Source of the DNA: Vibrio cortegadensis
GTDB taxonomy: Bacteria; Pseudomonadota; Gammaproteobacteria; Enterobacterales; Vibrionaceae
Assembly (NCBI RefSeq): GCF_024347395.1
Contig: NZ_AP025473.1
Span: 930,001-994,000 of the forward strand
DNA length: 64,000 nucleotides
Reading direction: 5' to 3'
Each line of letters starts with the position of its first letter. Positions within the stretch are counted from its first letter, which is position 1. Under the pieces are notes generated by a model that was not told where the DNA came from, ran no database searches, and saw only the letters and a list, made by a program, of their open reading frames with translations. The position numbers and the translations under genes are program-made. Shown here one piece after another: positions 34,920-44,108 of this stretch.

Positions 34920-35378
34920 ATGAAGCATCTTATATTTAGTCTTTCAGCCTTAGTTTCGGGCATTTTATTTGGCGTGGGTATGGTGCTCTCGGGCATGACT
35001 GACCCAGCCGTTGTTATTGGGTTTCTTGATGTATTCGGTGAGTGGAATCCTAGCTTGATATTTGTGATGGGCGGAGCATTGGCAGTATTCATGCCGTTCT
35101 ACCATTTTGTAATTAAACCGCGCCAAGCTCCTGTGGCGGCGGATGAGTTTTGTATAGCATCAAAGACTAGCATTGATATGCAGTTAGTGGTTGGAGCATC
35201 TGTGTTTGGTTTAGGTTGGGGATTGGCAGGAATTTGCCCTGGGCCTGCCGTATCTAGTTTGGCTTTAGGGAATGTCGACGTCTTAGTCTTCTTTTCAATG
35301 ATGATGCTTGGACTCGGTGGTACGAATAGGGCATTGCAGTATCGTGATAATAAAATCATGAAAAAAGCCATGAACTAA
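34920..35378 (+). CDS. YeeE/YedE-family permease subunit, PmpB-like (DUF6691)
   Basis: A 152-residue membrane protein with four segments. The C-terminal GLGWGLAGICPGPAVSSLALG near residues 98-118 mirrors the Cys signature of the partner. The pair resembles one split YeeE transporter. It ends the operon of sensor plus permeases; in other bacteria these accompany sulfide or persulfide handling. No clear terminator follows. Confidence 0.88.
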   Translation: MKHLIFSLSALVSGILFGVGMVLSGMTDPAVVIGFLDVFGEWNPSLIFVMGGALAVFMPFYHFVIKPRQAPVAADEFCIASKTSIDMQLVVGASVFGLGWGLAGICPGPAVSSLALGNVDVLVFFSMMMLGLGGTNRALQYRDNKIMKKAMN

Positions 35379-35673
35379 TGACCATCGACAGTAGCAGTAA
35401 CTTGAATTGAGTTTAAGGTTGCTGATCTTGTTTAACTGACCTTGTTTAACTACCTCTGATTAACGCATTGTTATTGAGTCTATGCGTTAGAGATTGAAGT
35501 GATGCTGATGTTGATCGAAAATTGTGGATTAGTTTTAGTACATTTTAGATATTTGGTGTCTGAAATGTACATTTTTGTTTCATTAAAACATCAAATTTAA
35601 AGGTGCATAAAAAACAATAAAAATGATAGAAAAACGCCACGTTTTGTGAGCCGATGACAGTCGACGTCGAACA
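35379..35673. other. Interval between the sulfur module and the anaerobic reductase
   Basis: No credible gene on either strand. The only repeat is CTTGTTTAACT twice, at 35427 and 35441 with a 14-base period. A sequence-poor A/T-rich tract fills 35520-35640. Confidence 0.5.
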
Positions 35674-35868
35674 CTAATCTTTAGAGCCTTTAGCCAAAAG
35701 GGCTGAGTAAATTTCAAGTCCCCAAAGCACATTTTTCAATAATTTCATTGTTTCTTTTAGAAGTGGGATCGCGTGCGTTAGATCGAGTTGATCTTGCACA
35801 GTAGACGCAATTCCTTGATCTAGATCAATGCTATAAATAGGTGCTTTTCGTCTAATACGCCACAACAT
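35674..35868 (-). CDS. Hypothetical 64-residue protein (low confidence)
   Basis: A 64-codon frame of ordinary codon use in a region that lacks any other gene. The protein is amphipathic with DQLDLTHAIPLLKETMKLL near residues 26-44 and a charged end; no domain is recognised and no signal peptide is seen. There is no good ribosome site before the ATG, and it is divergent from nrdD by 83 bases. It may be a real small gene or chance. Confidence 0.35.
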   Translation of the reverse strand: MLWRIRRKAPIYSIDLDQGIASTVQDQLDLTHAIPLLKETMKLLKNVLWGLEIYSALLAKGSKD

Positions 35869-35950
35869 ATGGTGTCAGTTAAATAATAAATAGCCCTATA
35901 TAGTGTGTTTGTGGATAAGTCTGTGAGTATTCTAAGGGTAAGGGGAAATA

Positions 35951-38071
35951 GTGAAACCAATCGTAATTAAGCGCGACGGCTCAAGAGCGCCATTCAATAG
36001 AGATCGTATTCAATCAGCAGTAGAAAGTGCAGCTGAACACATTGATAATGAAATGGCGATATACGCACTCAACGTAGCTTTAGCCGTTGAAGTGAAGCTA
36101 AAAGATTACGATGAAGTACACATTTCAGAAATCCAGACTTTAGTGGAAAATGAACTGATGCAAGGTCCGTATAAAGGACTTGCTCGCTCATATATTGAAT
36201 ATCGCCATGACCGCGATATTTCTCGTGAAAAATCGAGTGCGTTAACAAAAGAAATCGAAGGCTTAATCGAAGAAAGTAACGCAGATCTACTAAATGAAAA
36301 CGCCAATAAAGATGGCAAAGTGATCCCTACCCAGCGTGATTTATTAGCGGGCATCGTAGCAAAACATTATGCAAAAACTCATATTTTGCCGCGTGATATA
36401 GTACAAGCTCACGAAGATGGTGATATCCATTATCATGACCTAGATTACGCACCATTTTTCCCAATGTTTAACTGTATGCTGATTGATCTCAAAGGCATGC
36501 TGACTCGTGGGTTTAAAATGGGCAACGCAGAAATCGATACACCAAAATCGATTTCAACAGCAACCGCAGTGACAGCTCAAATCATTGCGCAAGTGGCGAG
36601 TCATATTTATGGTGGCACAACCATCAACCGTATTGATGAAGTGTTAGAACCCTATGTACTAACAAGCTACGAAAAGCACTTAGCCGTTGCAAAAGAGTGG
36701 GATATCCATAATCCAGAAAAATTTGCAATGTCTCGTACAGAGAAAGAGTGTTATGACGCGTTCCAATCGCTTGAGTATGAAGTAAACACACTCCACACAG
36801 CAAACGGACAAACTCCTTTTGTTACCTTTGGTTTTGGTCTAGGGACTAGCTGGGCTTCCAAACTGATCCAAGAGTCAATTTTGAAAAACCGTATTGCTGG
36901 TTTGGGTAAAAACCGTAAAACAGCGGTATTCCCAAAACTTGTGTTTGCAATTAAAGACGGTTTAAACCATCAAGCAACAGATCCGAACTACGATATCAAG
37001 CAGTTAGCATTGGAATGTGCAACAAAGCGTATGTATCCAGATATTCTTAACTACGACAAAGTTGTCGAAGTGACGGGTTCATTCAAAACCCCAATGGGCT
37101 GCCGCAGCTTCCTAAATACATACGAAGAGAATGGCGAATTAGTACACGAAGGGCGTAATAACCTTGGTGTGGTTAGCCTGAACTTACCTCGTATTGCACT
37201 TTCTGCGGGTGGTAATATTGATCAATTCTACACTCTGTTAGATGACAAACTTAAACTGGCACGTCGAGCACTAGAAACTCGTATTAGCCGTTTAGAGAAT
37301 GTAAAAGCTCGCGTTGCTCCTATCCTATACATGGAAGGCGCGTGTGGCGTACGTTTGAATGCTGAAGATTCTATTGCAGAGATCTTTAAGAATGGTCGAG
37401 CATCAATTTCACTGGGCTACATTGGTATCCATGAAACAATGACGGCGTTATCAAGTGGTGAAGGCCACATCTATGATGAAGCTGAATTACGTGAAAAAGC
37501 GCTTGATATTGTTCGTTACTTAAAGAAAACAGTGGAAACTTGGACGAAAGAGACGGGTTATGCATTTAGCTTGTATGGTACTCCGAGTGAAAACCTATGC
37601 AGTCGCTTCTGTCGTATTGACACCAAAGAATTTGGCTTAATCGAAGGTGTAACAGACAAGGGTTACTACACCAACAGTTTCCATCTTGATGTACAAAAGA
37701 AAGTGAACCCATACGATAAGATCGATTTTGAAATGCCATACCCTGATATCTCAAATGGTGGTTTTATCTGTTACGGTGAGTTCCCTAACATGCAGCAGAA
37801 CGTTGAAGCGTTAGAAAATGTATGGGATTACAGTTACAGCCGCGTTCCATACTATGGTACGAATACACCGATTGATGAGTGTTACGAGTGTGGCTATAAC
37901 GGTGAGTTTGAATGTACCAGTAAGGGCTTTACTTGTCCGAAATGCGGTAACCATGACTCAACAAAAGTGTCGGTTACTCGCCGTGTATGTGGCTACTTAG
38001 GCAGCCCAGACGCGCGTCCATTTAACTTCGGTAAACAAGAAGAAGTTCAGCGACGCGTTAAACACTTGTAG
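35951..38071 (+). CDS. nrdD: Anaerobic ribonucleoside-triphosphate reductase
   Basis: A 706-residue class III reductase (E. coli NrdD 712). The ATP-cone domain is at the N-terminus (VIKRDGSRAPFNRDRIQSAV). Zinc-binding cysteines appear in DECYECGYNGEFECTSKGF and CPKCG near 645-670. The radical site RVCGYLGS holds Gly681, at the same number as in E. coli. It makes deoxynucleotides without oxygen. It begins with GTG behind AAGGGGAAATA. A half NrdR box, TATAGTGT, occurs at 35899-35906; its other half is poor. nrdG follows after a 179-base interval with two hairpins. Confidence 0.97.
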   Translation: MKPIVIKRDGSRAPFNRDRIQSAVESAAEHIDNEMAIYALNVALAVEVKLKDYDEVHISEIQTLVENELMQGPYKGLARSYIEYRHDRDISREKSSALTKEIEGLIEESNADLLNENANKDGKVIPTQRDLLAGIVAKHYAKTHILPRDIVQAHEDGDIHYHDLDYAPFFPMFNCMLIDLKGMLTRGFKMGNAEIDTPKSISTATAVTAQIIAQVASHIYGGTTINRIDEVLEPYVLTSYEKHLAVAKEWDIHNPEKFAMSRTEKECYDAFQSLEYEVNTLHTANGQTPFVTFGFGLGTSWASKLIQESILKNRIAGLGKNRKTAVFPKLVFAIKDGLNHQATDPNYDIKQLALECATKRMYPDILNYDKVVEVTGSFKTPMGCRSFLNTYEENGELVHEGRNNLGVVSLNLPRIALSAGGNIDQFYTLLDDKLKLARRALETRISRLENVKARVAPILYMEGACGVRLNAEDSIAEIFKNGRASISLGYIGIHETMTALSSGEGHIYDEAELREKALDIVRYLKKTVETWTKETGYAFSLYGTPSENLCSRFCRIDTKEFGLIEGVTDKGYYTNSFHLDVQKKVNPYDKIDFEMPYPDISNGGFICYGEFPNMQQNVEALENVWDYSYSRVPYYGTNTPIDECYECGYNGEFECTSKGFTCPKCGNHDSTKVSVTRRVCGYLGSPDARPFNFGKQEEVQRRVKHL

Positions 38072-38081
38072 TCATCATATT

Positions 38082-38122
38082 AGCAACGTTTAGGCTCAAC
38101 CTAAAACAAGAGACTCGTTGCT
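38082..38122 (+). promoter_or_regulatory. Two-part stem in the nrdD-nrdG interval
   Basis: AGCAACG (38082-38088) pairs with CGTTGCT (38116-38122), enclosing TTTAGG/CCTAAA (38089-38094 with 38100-38105) and a 10-base unpaired side. No T run follows. Confidence 0.5.
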
Positions 38123-38136
38123 GATATTCTGAAATT

Positions 38137-38177
38137 CAATTATCAGGCAAAGCATTCATGTTTATGCCTGATAATTG
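38137..38177 (+). promoter_or_regulatory. Long hairpin in the nrdD-nrdG interval
   Basis: Perfect 13-base stem CAATTATCAGGCA / TGCCTGATAATTG with a 15-base loop. No T run follows, so it is more likely an mRNA-stability or processing element than a terminator. Confidence 0.65.
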
Positions 38178-38250
38178 TCTCAATTTAATGTCCCACTTCG
38201 CCCTCACTAAGTCCGTCTTAATTCTCCACTGCCACAAGGGGTAATGATTG

Positions 38251-38727
38251 ATGAATTACAATCAATATCAATCTGTTGATGTTATCAATGGTCCCGGAAC
38301 CCGCTGTACGCTGTTTGTGTCTGGTTGTATCCACCAATGTAAAGGTTGTTACAATCAAATCACCCAAAAACTCGATTCTGGTCATCTGTTCACGCAAGAG
38401 TTAGAAGATCACATCATTAATGAGCTGAATGACACAAGAATAAAGCGAAGAGGGCTATCTTTATCTGGTGGAGACCCGTTACATCCAGCCAATCTATCTG
38501 CGATCTTAACGTTAGTGAAACGTGTTCGAACTGAATGCGAAGGAAAAGACATTTGGATGTGGACAGGGTACAGATTAGATGAATTAACATCTGAGCAACA
38601 AGAAATCGTCAAATTTGTTGATACTCTGATTGATGGAAAGTTTGAGCAAGAATTGGCTGATCCCGCACTGGAGTGGCGAGGAAGTTCAAATCAAATCATC
38701 CACTGTTTTACTTCCTTTGATGATTAA
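38251..38727 (+). CDS. nrdG: Anaerobic ribonucleotide reductase activating enzyme
   Basis: A 158-residue radical-SAM activase, starting MNYNQYQSVDVINGPGTR as in E. coli. The TTG one codon upstream is ignored because ATG aligns and follows AAGGGG. The [4Fe-4S] motif is Cys26-x3-Cys30-x2-Cys33 (SGCIHQCKGCYN); the SAM-binding SLSGGDPLHP follows near residue 68. It places the glycyl radical on NrdD. Transcribed after nrdD in the same direction. Confidence 0.97.
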   Translation: MNYNQYQSVDVINGPGTRCTLFVSGCIHQCKGCYNQITQKLDSGHLFTQELEDHIINELNDTRIKRRGLSLSGGDPLHPANLSAILTLVKRVRTECEGKDIWMWTGYRLDELTSEQQEIVKFVDTLIDGKFEQELADPALEWRGSSNQIIHCFTSFDD

Positions 38728-38831
38728 CTAAGCTACAGTTCAATAACAAAGTTATAAAATTCCTTTCGATTTTTAATCTTACTAGTGTTAACGTGAAGTC
38801 ATTACTTGAATTTCAAAGGGTTGTGACTTTC

Positions 38832-40013
38832 ATGTTTACACACTTACCAGAACCAACGCTCGATCCAATACTCTCTCTTTCGGTTGCATACCGTAACGAT
38901 GCTCGTGCTGATAAAGTAGATTTAGGCATAGGTGTTTATCGTAATAGCCAAGGTGAAACGCCTATCATGCAAGCCGTAAAAATGGCTCAAGATATCGTCG
39001 TTGAAACTCAAAAAACGAAGGCTTATGTCGGCTTGGCAGGCTGTGAAGAATTCAATCAAAGTATGATTGATCTGTTACTGACTGATACTTCCGCTATCGG
39101 GAGAGTTGCAGCAATTCAAACACCAGGAGCCAGTGGAGCCTTGCGTATGCTTGGTGATTTAATGAAAATCGCCCAGCCTGATACGACGGTTTGGATATCA
39201 AATCCAAGCTATGTGAACCATAAGCCAGTCATGGAATCTGCGGGACTGAACGTTCGCTTTTACCACTATTTTAGCCCACAAACTAAGCAAGTTGATACCA
39301 GTCGTATGCTTGATGACCTCTCGAATGCGGGAGTAAACGATGTTGTACTTTTGCACGGTTGTTGTCATAACCCAACTGGAGCTGATATTGATTTTTCAGC
39401 ATGGCAAGCCATCACTGAGCTGTCTCAAAAAAATGGCTTTACCCCATTTGTAGATATTGCGTACCAAGGGTTTGGAGATGGTTTAGAAGAGGACGCCAAA
39501 GGCTTACGTTACATGGCTGATAATGTGGAAGAGATGTTAATCACCACATCATGCTCAAAAAACTTTGGTCTATATCGTGAGAGAACAGGGGCTGCAATTG
39601 TAGTTGGTAAAAGTAATCATGATGTGGCGAATGCGAAAGGGAAACTACTCACGCTTGCTCGTTCTACTTATACGATGCCACCTGATCATGGCGCAGCGTT
39701 GGTCAAAACCATTCTTCAAGATCAACAATTAACTGGTATTTGGAAAACAGAACTTTATGAAATGCAGCAGCGATTAGTGAGCCTTCGTCACTCATTGTGT
39801 AATGAATTTCGAACAGTACACAACACAGATCAATTTGACTTTATCGAAAGTCACAAGGGGATGTTTACTGTGCTAGGATTTAATTCGGAACAGATGCTGC
39901 AATTACGCGAACAATTTGGCATTTATGCGGTTGGAGATGGCAGAATAAATATCGCTGGTTTATCAGAGCAGCACATTCCTTTTGTCGCCCGATCGATTGT
40001 ACAAGTGGCGTAA
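38832..40013 (+). CDS. Aspartate/aromatic aminotransferase, class I
   Basis: A 393-residue PLP enzyme of the AspC/TyrB group. ATG at 38832 is chosen over an upstream GTG (38793) because MFTHLPEPTLDPILSLS aligns with family N-termini. Typical segments are KVDLGIGVYRNSQGETP near residue 28, LLHGCCHNPTGAD near 175, and the PLP lysine in TTSCSKNFGLYRERTGA near 240. Aspartate, tyrosine and phenylalanine are possible amino donors; specificity is not settled. It stands alone, 105 bases after nrdG. Confidence 0.88.
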   Translation: MFTHLPEPTLDPILSLSVAYRNDARADKVDLGIGVYRNSQGETPIMQAVKMAQDIVVETQKTKAYVGLAGCEEFNQSMIDLLLTDTSAIGRVAAIQTPGASGALRMLGDLMKIAQPDTTVWISNPSYVNHKPVMESAGLNVRFYHYFSPQTKQVDTSRMLDDLSNAGVNDVVLLHGCCHNPTGADIDFSAWQAITELSQKNGFTPFVDIAYQGFGDGLEEDAKGLRYMADNVEEMLITTSCSKNFGLYRERTGAAIVVGKSNHDVANAKGKLLTLARSTYTMPPDHGAALVKTILQDQQLTGIWKTELYEMQQRLVSLRHSLCNEFRTVHNTDQFDFIESHKGMFTVLGFNSEQMLQLREQFGIYAVGDGRINIAGLSEQHIPFVARSIVQVA

Positions 40014-40088
40014 TGAGCAATGTTTTGTATTGCTTGGTTGGTTAACTCTTCCAAGCTGTAAGCATTATAAGTTGGATTAGGTGAACGA

Positions 40089-40772
40089 ATGAATAAGTGG
40101 AAAAACATAATTCCCCTCATGCTTTGCAGTAGTTTGATGGCGTGCAATTCTACAAGCCCATTGTCATCAGAACAAAGCGAGATGGCATCTCAACCAAAAG
40201 CAGAAATTGAACCAAAGATAGCTACTGAGCCAAAGATAGAAACTGACCCTGCACTAGAGGCTGAAGCTGAAATTAAACAGGAAAATAAAGCAGTAAGTTC
40301 TGTTGAAGAACCTAAGCTTCCCGTAGTCAATGAGAAAAAGACGGTTGATGGGAAGCTGATCTTAGGTGAGGAAGAGTGGGTATACTTTCCCGGTCTGAAA
40401 GAGAGTTTTAAAGCTCGTATTGATACTGGAGCAACAACTTCCTCTATCAGTGCGACAGATATTGTGCAGTTTGAGCGGGACGGTAGAGATTGGGTAAAAT
40501 TTAAAATCTCACATGGAGATCTTAAAAGTGCAGAGATTAATCTTCCTGTTGAACGTTGGGTTAAGATTCGCCAGTCTAGCAGTGAAGAGGGTGATAAAAG
40601 GGCGATTGTTGTTGCTTGGATTGAGATAGGAAACTTGAAAGATAGAACCGAGTTCACGTTAGCCGATCGTAGTCACCTCTCTTATCCGGTACTCATTGGG
40701 CGAAGTTTATTTAGAGATATGGCAGTTGTGGATGTGAGTAAAAAATTCGTACAGTCAAAAAGAAAGAAATAA
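40089..40772 (+). CDS. Retropepsin-like lipoprotein (annotated in relatives as ATP-dependent zinc protease)
   Basis: A 227-residue lipoprotein: the signal peptide ends SSLMAC with Cys19. A repetitive Glu/Pro/Lys linker follows (IEPKIATEPKIETDP, about residues 40-75). The C-terminal domain (85-220) is the RimK-associated retropepsin-like fold, with active motif RIDTGATTSSIS near 117 and YPVLIGRSLFRD near 201. The usual name ATP-dependent zinc protease is not supported by any ATP site here. Proteolytic activity is inferred from the aspartyl motif only. A bidirectional terminator follows. Confidence 0.82.
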   Translation: MNKWKNIIPLMLCSSLMACNSTSPLSSEQSEMASQPKAEIEPKIATEPKIETDPALEAEAEIKQENKAVSSVEEPKLPVVNEKKTVDGKLILGEEEWVYFPGLKESFKARIDTGATTSSISATDIVQFERDGRDWVKFKISHGDLKSAEINLPVERWVKIRQSSSEEGDKRAIVVAWIEIGNLKDRTEFTLADRSHLSYPVLIGRSLFRDMAVVDVSKKFVQSKRKK

Positions 40773-40817
40773 ATTCTACTGTTCACCGTTTTCATAACAT
40801 TGATCGAATTAAAATAG

Positions 40818-40852
40818 AAAAGCCTAAACCGTATTCCGATTTAGGCTTTTTA
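40818..40852. terminator. Bidirectional terminator
   Basis: Perfect 11-base stem AAAAGCCTAAA / TTTAGGCTTTT with an 11-base loop. It ends the retropepsin gene and the minus-strand HD-GYP gene. Confidence 0.88.
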
Positions 40853-40915
40853 TTTATATCTCTTGATTGAGATAGAGCGAGTATTTAAGCATTAATTACT
40901 CGCGGGTTTAGTTTT

Positions 40916-43087
40916 TCAGTCGTCAATTGAATCAGAAAACTTGTGTTTAACTTCAACGAAATCATCAATAGATTGTGTAAAGGCATCAACGACCTCAGGA
41001 TCGAAGTGCTGTCCTGACTCACTTTTTATCAGTTCTACCGAATCGTCAATAGACCAAGCCTTCTTGTACACTCGCTCACTAGTTAGAGCATCAAAAACGT
41101 CGGCAACAGCAACAATACGCGCTGATAGGGGAATGGCTTCACCAATCAAACCGTACGGATATCCCTTACCGTTCCACTTTTCATGGTGATATAACGCAAT
41201 ATCTTTAGCCATGTTTAATAGGGCTGAGTTTGAGTCAGCAATAATGGCAGCCCCATATTCAGGGTGACGCTTCATTATCTCCCACTCTTCAGGATCAAGT
41301 TTACCCGGTTTGTTTAATATATGGTCTGGTACCCCAATCTTCCCTATATCGTGCATTGGAGAAGCATGAAGAAGTAACTCGCGCCACTCTTTATTCATCG
41401 ACATTTTTTTCGCTAGGATAACGGAGTAGTAACTCATTCTCGTAATGTGGTGGGCTGTGTCATTATCTTTAAATTCAGCAGCGCTACCAAGCCTAGTTAA
41501 TATTTCATACCGAGAGGCTTTCACTTTATCGTTTGCACGTTTACCTGTGTAAAGGGTAAATAGCGTAAATGGAACACTAAATAAAGTAATGAGACCGAAG
41601 ATTATATATGCCCCGTCGCGCAATGAATAAAAGCTACTTAATACTTCAGATTTATCTTTCTTAATGAAGTAGGCCATGTTTAAGTGTTCATTCCACTGAG
41701 CGCTTACAAATACTTCTTTTCCACGGTAATCAACAATCGATGCAAGTTGTGCTTGTTCATTCTCATCGACACTCAGAGCGGTGATCTGGGCGATGGATTT
41801 AGAAAATTTTATGTTAGCTTTGCTAACAATATCAAAGCGTAACGGTGAAATAATGTTACCGCTACGATCGGTGTATAAGAACTCACCGCTCTCTCCAACA
41901 TTATAATTATCAAAGTCAGAGCTTAAGCCATTGTTTTGGCCGATTTCATTAAATGATACCGCTACGACTTGTTGATCTAAGTTGAAAATAGGAATGACTA
42001 AGTAGAGTGATGTTTTAATTTTCCCATCAAAACTGACAGAGGTTATCGACGGTGATAGCGTCATTTTGCCACTGACCGCTCGAATAAAAGCACTATTGGA
42101 AGACATGTCAATTTGAGACAGGTTTAGTGGTGAGCCGTAATTTAATAAAATCTTACCTTCACTTGAAATGATGGTCTTAGATTCTCCGCTAATGAAAGCA
42201 TCATATTTATTAAAGAAGGCGATGAGTTCTGCTTCATGAAATGCAGCCTCTTGAAGGTTCTCTTTTTCACTAGCAAGTACCAGCTTTGCTAATGCAGTTT
42301 GGAAAGTAGGTTTTTGGGTGATGTAGTGGTGAATATTTGCTCTAATTTCACTAAGTTTGTTGATGTTAACAGAGATCTCGTGCAAGGTTTGACGGGCTGT
42401 ATTCTTATATTTATCTTCAATTGATTGCTTATTTACATCTAAAATGTACCAACCACCAGCCATACTCAGTGTAATAAAAATACTCATCAAAACCACGAGT
42501 ATGATTGAAAACTTGGTTGTACCAAATGAGTAAGAGTTATCGTCTGCAAGGCTTCGCTGAGAGAGAATAGAAAAAACTAAAAATAGGCTAGATATAAGAG
42601 CAATGAAAAACCCTGCTAAGGTAATCGTTTTATTTTCAAACCTTGAGCCTTCTTCGCTATTACGTATCGGTTGCATTTCAAGATCGTAATAGACTTCTAA
42701 TAGACCTATATATTGATTGCTAAATGCAATATTGGCTTCTTGTTTTGCAAGGTTCGTAATTTTTTTGGGAAGAGGCACATTGAAGTACGTTTTTTCATGC
42801 AAAGTATAATAACTAAAGAAGACCTCATCAGAAAAGGCGTCAGTAATTTTAACACCACGGATGATTTTATTATTATTGAGCTGTGAACTGAGGGAATGGC
42901 GCAATTGATCTTTGTTTATATTATAAACAAAAGGCGCGCTTAGATCTGCAATTTCACTTGTTGCCACAGAAATGGCAGTACTTGTATTGGCTGAAGGCGT
43001 CATTTCAACCTTGATCGCTTGATGCACAAGAATAAATAAGCTGGCAGCGAGCAGTAATATGGAGAGTATTTTAGCCTTAAAATGCAT
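40916..43087 (-). CDS. Membrane c-di-GMP phosphodiesterase, HD-GYP type with periplasmic sensor
   Basis: A 723-residue protein. A membrane segment at about 5-22 starts an N-terminal sensor part, a second pair lies near 155-175 and 190-212, followed by a large extracytoplasmic Cache-like region to about 495, another membrane segment near 497-520, and a cytoplasmic HD-GYP domain. The catalytic motifs are complete: HHITRM near 545, HDIGK at 579, and HHEKWNGKGYP at 634. It should degrade c-di-GMP. It is transcribed 3 bases behind a periplasmic binding-protein gene, which makes a two-protein sensing unit likely. Confidence 0.92.
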   Translation of the reverse strand: MHFKAKILSILLLAASLFILVHQAIKVEMTPSANTSTAISVATSEIADLSAPFVYNINKDQLRHSLSSQLNNNKIIRGVKITDAFSDEVFFSYYTLHEKTYFNVPLPKKITNLAKQEANIAFSNQYIGLLEVYYDLEMQPIRNSEEGSRFENKTITLAGFFIALISSLFLVFSILSQRSLADDNSYSFGTTKFSIILVVLMSIFITLSMAGGWYILDVNKQSIEDKYKNTARQTLHEISVNINKLSEIRANIHHYITQKPTFQTALAKLVLASEKENLQEAAFHEAELIAFFNKYDAFISGESKTIISSEGKILLNYGSPLNLSQIDMSSNSAFIRAVSGKMTLSPSITSVSFDGKIKTSLYLVIPIFNLDQQVVAVSFNEIGQNNGLSSDFDNYNVGESGEFLYTDRSGNIISPLRFDIVSKANIKFSKSIAQITALSVDENEQAQLASIVDYRGKEVFVSAQWNEHLNMAYFIKKDKSEVLSSFYSLRDGAYIIFGLITLFSVPFTLFTLYTGKRANDKVKASRYEILTRLGSAAEFKDNDTAHHITRMSYYSVILAKKMSMNKEWRELLLHASPMHDIGKIGVPDHILNKPGKLDPEEWEIMKRHPEYGAAIIADSNSALLNMAKDIALYHHEKWNGKGYPYGLIGEAIPLSARIVAVADVFDALTSERVYKKAWSIDDSVELIKSESGQHFDPEVVDAFTQSIDDFVEVKHKFSDSIDD

Positions 43088-43090
43088 AAA

Positions 43091-43822
43091 TTATTCCGTA
43101 TGCTCATTCATGATGCGTGTTATTTCACCGCTTTCTGTCATTAACTTGATTTGGCGATTAAATTCAGGAAGTAAATACTGATACTTTTTTGCCAGTCTAA
43201 ATCTAAGGTTATAAATGGCAACAGGTTTAGTTCGTTCCAAGTAACCTTGTTCAATCTCAGGCTTAATGACATCAATTGGGAAAAGGGCATAATCGCAACG
43301 ATTCAACTTCAATAGATGAATGGATTGTTTTTCTGTTGCGATTTCATTCTTAGTGTTGACGTTAATTAATTTAAAATCATTAAAGCCGAGAATTGAGCAA
43401 GGGATAAGCTGGTCAAAATCGCTGATATCGACTTTAGTTTGTTTAAATTGTTTAGGGTTATAAACAATAACCTCTTCGGAGCGGTAGAATGTATCGGTAT
43501 AAACAGTAGCTTTAATTTCTCCAGGTTCAAGTCTCCAGTCTTGCGCAATACCAGGCTCCAGATCCAGTTGGCCATTTTTCATGTACAAGCGAATTCTTGC
43601 TTGGGGTAGCTGCTTGTATGTGAATGTTACATCGAGTTTCTCACCAATAATATTGAGGATATCGATGTAGGCCCCTCGGATTTGACCATCATCCCCTGAA
43701 CGATAGAAGTAAGGCGCTCGATCCTGATCGATTAAACCAACGTTTAAAACAGTTTCGGCACTAGATACACCCCAAGATAACGTTGCAATTAGGCCAATTA
43801 ATAACTTTTTTTTCATAGCCAT
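43091..43822 (-). CDS. Periplasmic amino-acid-type binding protein paired with HD-GYP
   Basis: A 243-residue protein with signal peptide ending SSA near residue 22 and a family-3 solute-binding fold (LNVGLIDQDRAPYFYRSGDDGQIRGAYIDILNIIGEKL). No ABC permease or ATPase is near. The HD-GYP gene begins 3 bases after its stop, so the two are co-translated. This arrangement suggests that the binding protein presents a ligand to the Cache region of the phosphodiesterase rather than feeding a transporter. Ligand unknown. Confidence 0.82.
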   Translation of the reverse strand: MAMKKKLLIGLIATLSWGVSSAETVLNVGLIDQDRAPYFYRSGDDGQIRGAYIDILNIIGEKLDVTFTYKQLPQARIRLYMKNGQLDLEPGIAQDWRLEPGEIKATVYTDTFYRSEEVIVYNPKQFKQTKVDISDFDQLIPCSILGFNDFKLINVNTKNEIATEKQSIHLLKLNRCDYALFPIDVIKPEIEQGYLERTKPVAIYNLRFRLAKKYQYLLPEFNRQIKLMTESGEITRIMNEHTE

Positions 43823-44108
43823 CTCTTCATTGTTTACTATTATTATCGTGCACTAACTTGCTTATTAAAAATGTGCATCTTTTAGATTAAATACATACAA
43901 AATAATAACATATTGAGTGTGAAAAAAAATCTTAGTTTTTATATTGTGATGAAGTTCAACTAAATAATACACACCAAAAAAGTAATGAATACAGATGATT
44001 AATGATTGGTTTTTGGATGGTTAATGGGCGGGTTGTATCATTGTGAATTAATGTTACCGTTATGTTTTTTCTATACAGGCGTGCTAATTTTATAACACGC
44101 TTGCCTTT
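43823..44108. other. Interval upstream of the binding-protein gene
   Basis: No gene is seen. A weak stem GCGTG (44079-44083) / CACGC (44096-44100) may lie at the end of the outer-membrane gene, without a T run. The rest is AT-rich promoter-like sequence. Confidence 0.45.

Noticed and set aside
35891..35908. NrdR box upstream of nrdD
   Set aside because: Only one half (TATAGTGT) fits; the other half TAGCCCTA departs at most positions, and no second box was found at the usual spacing.
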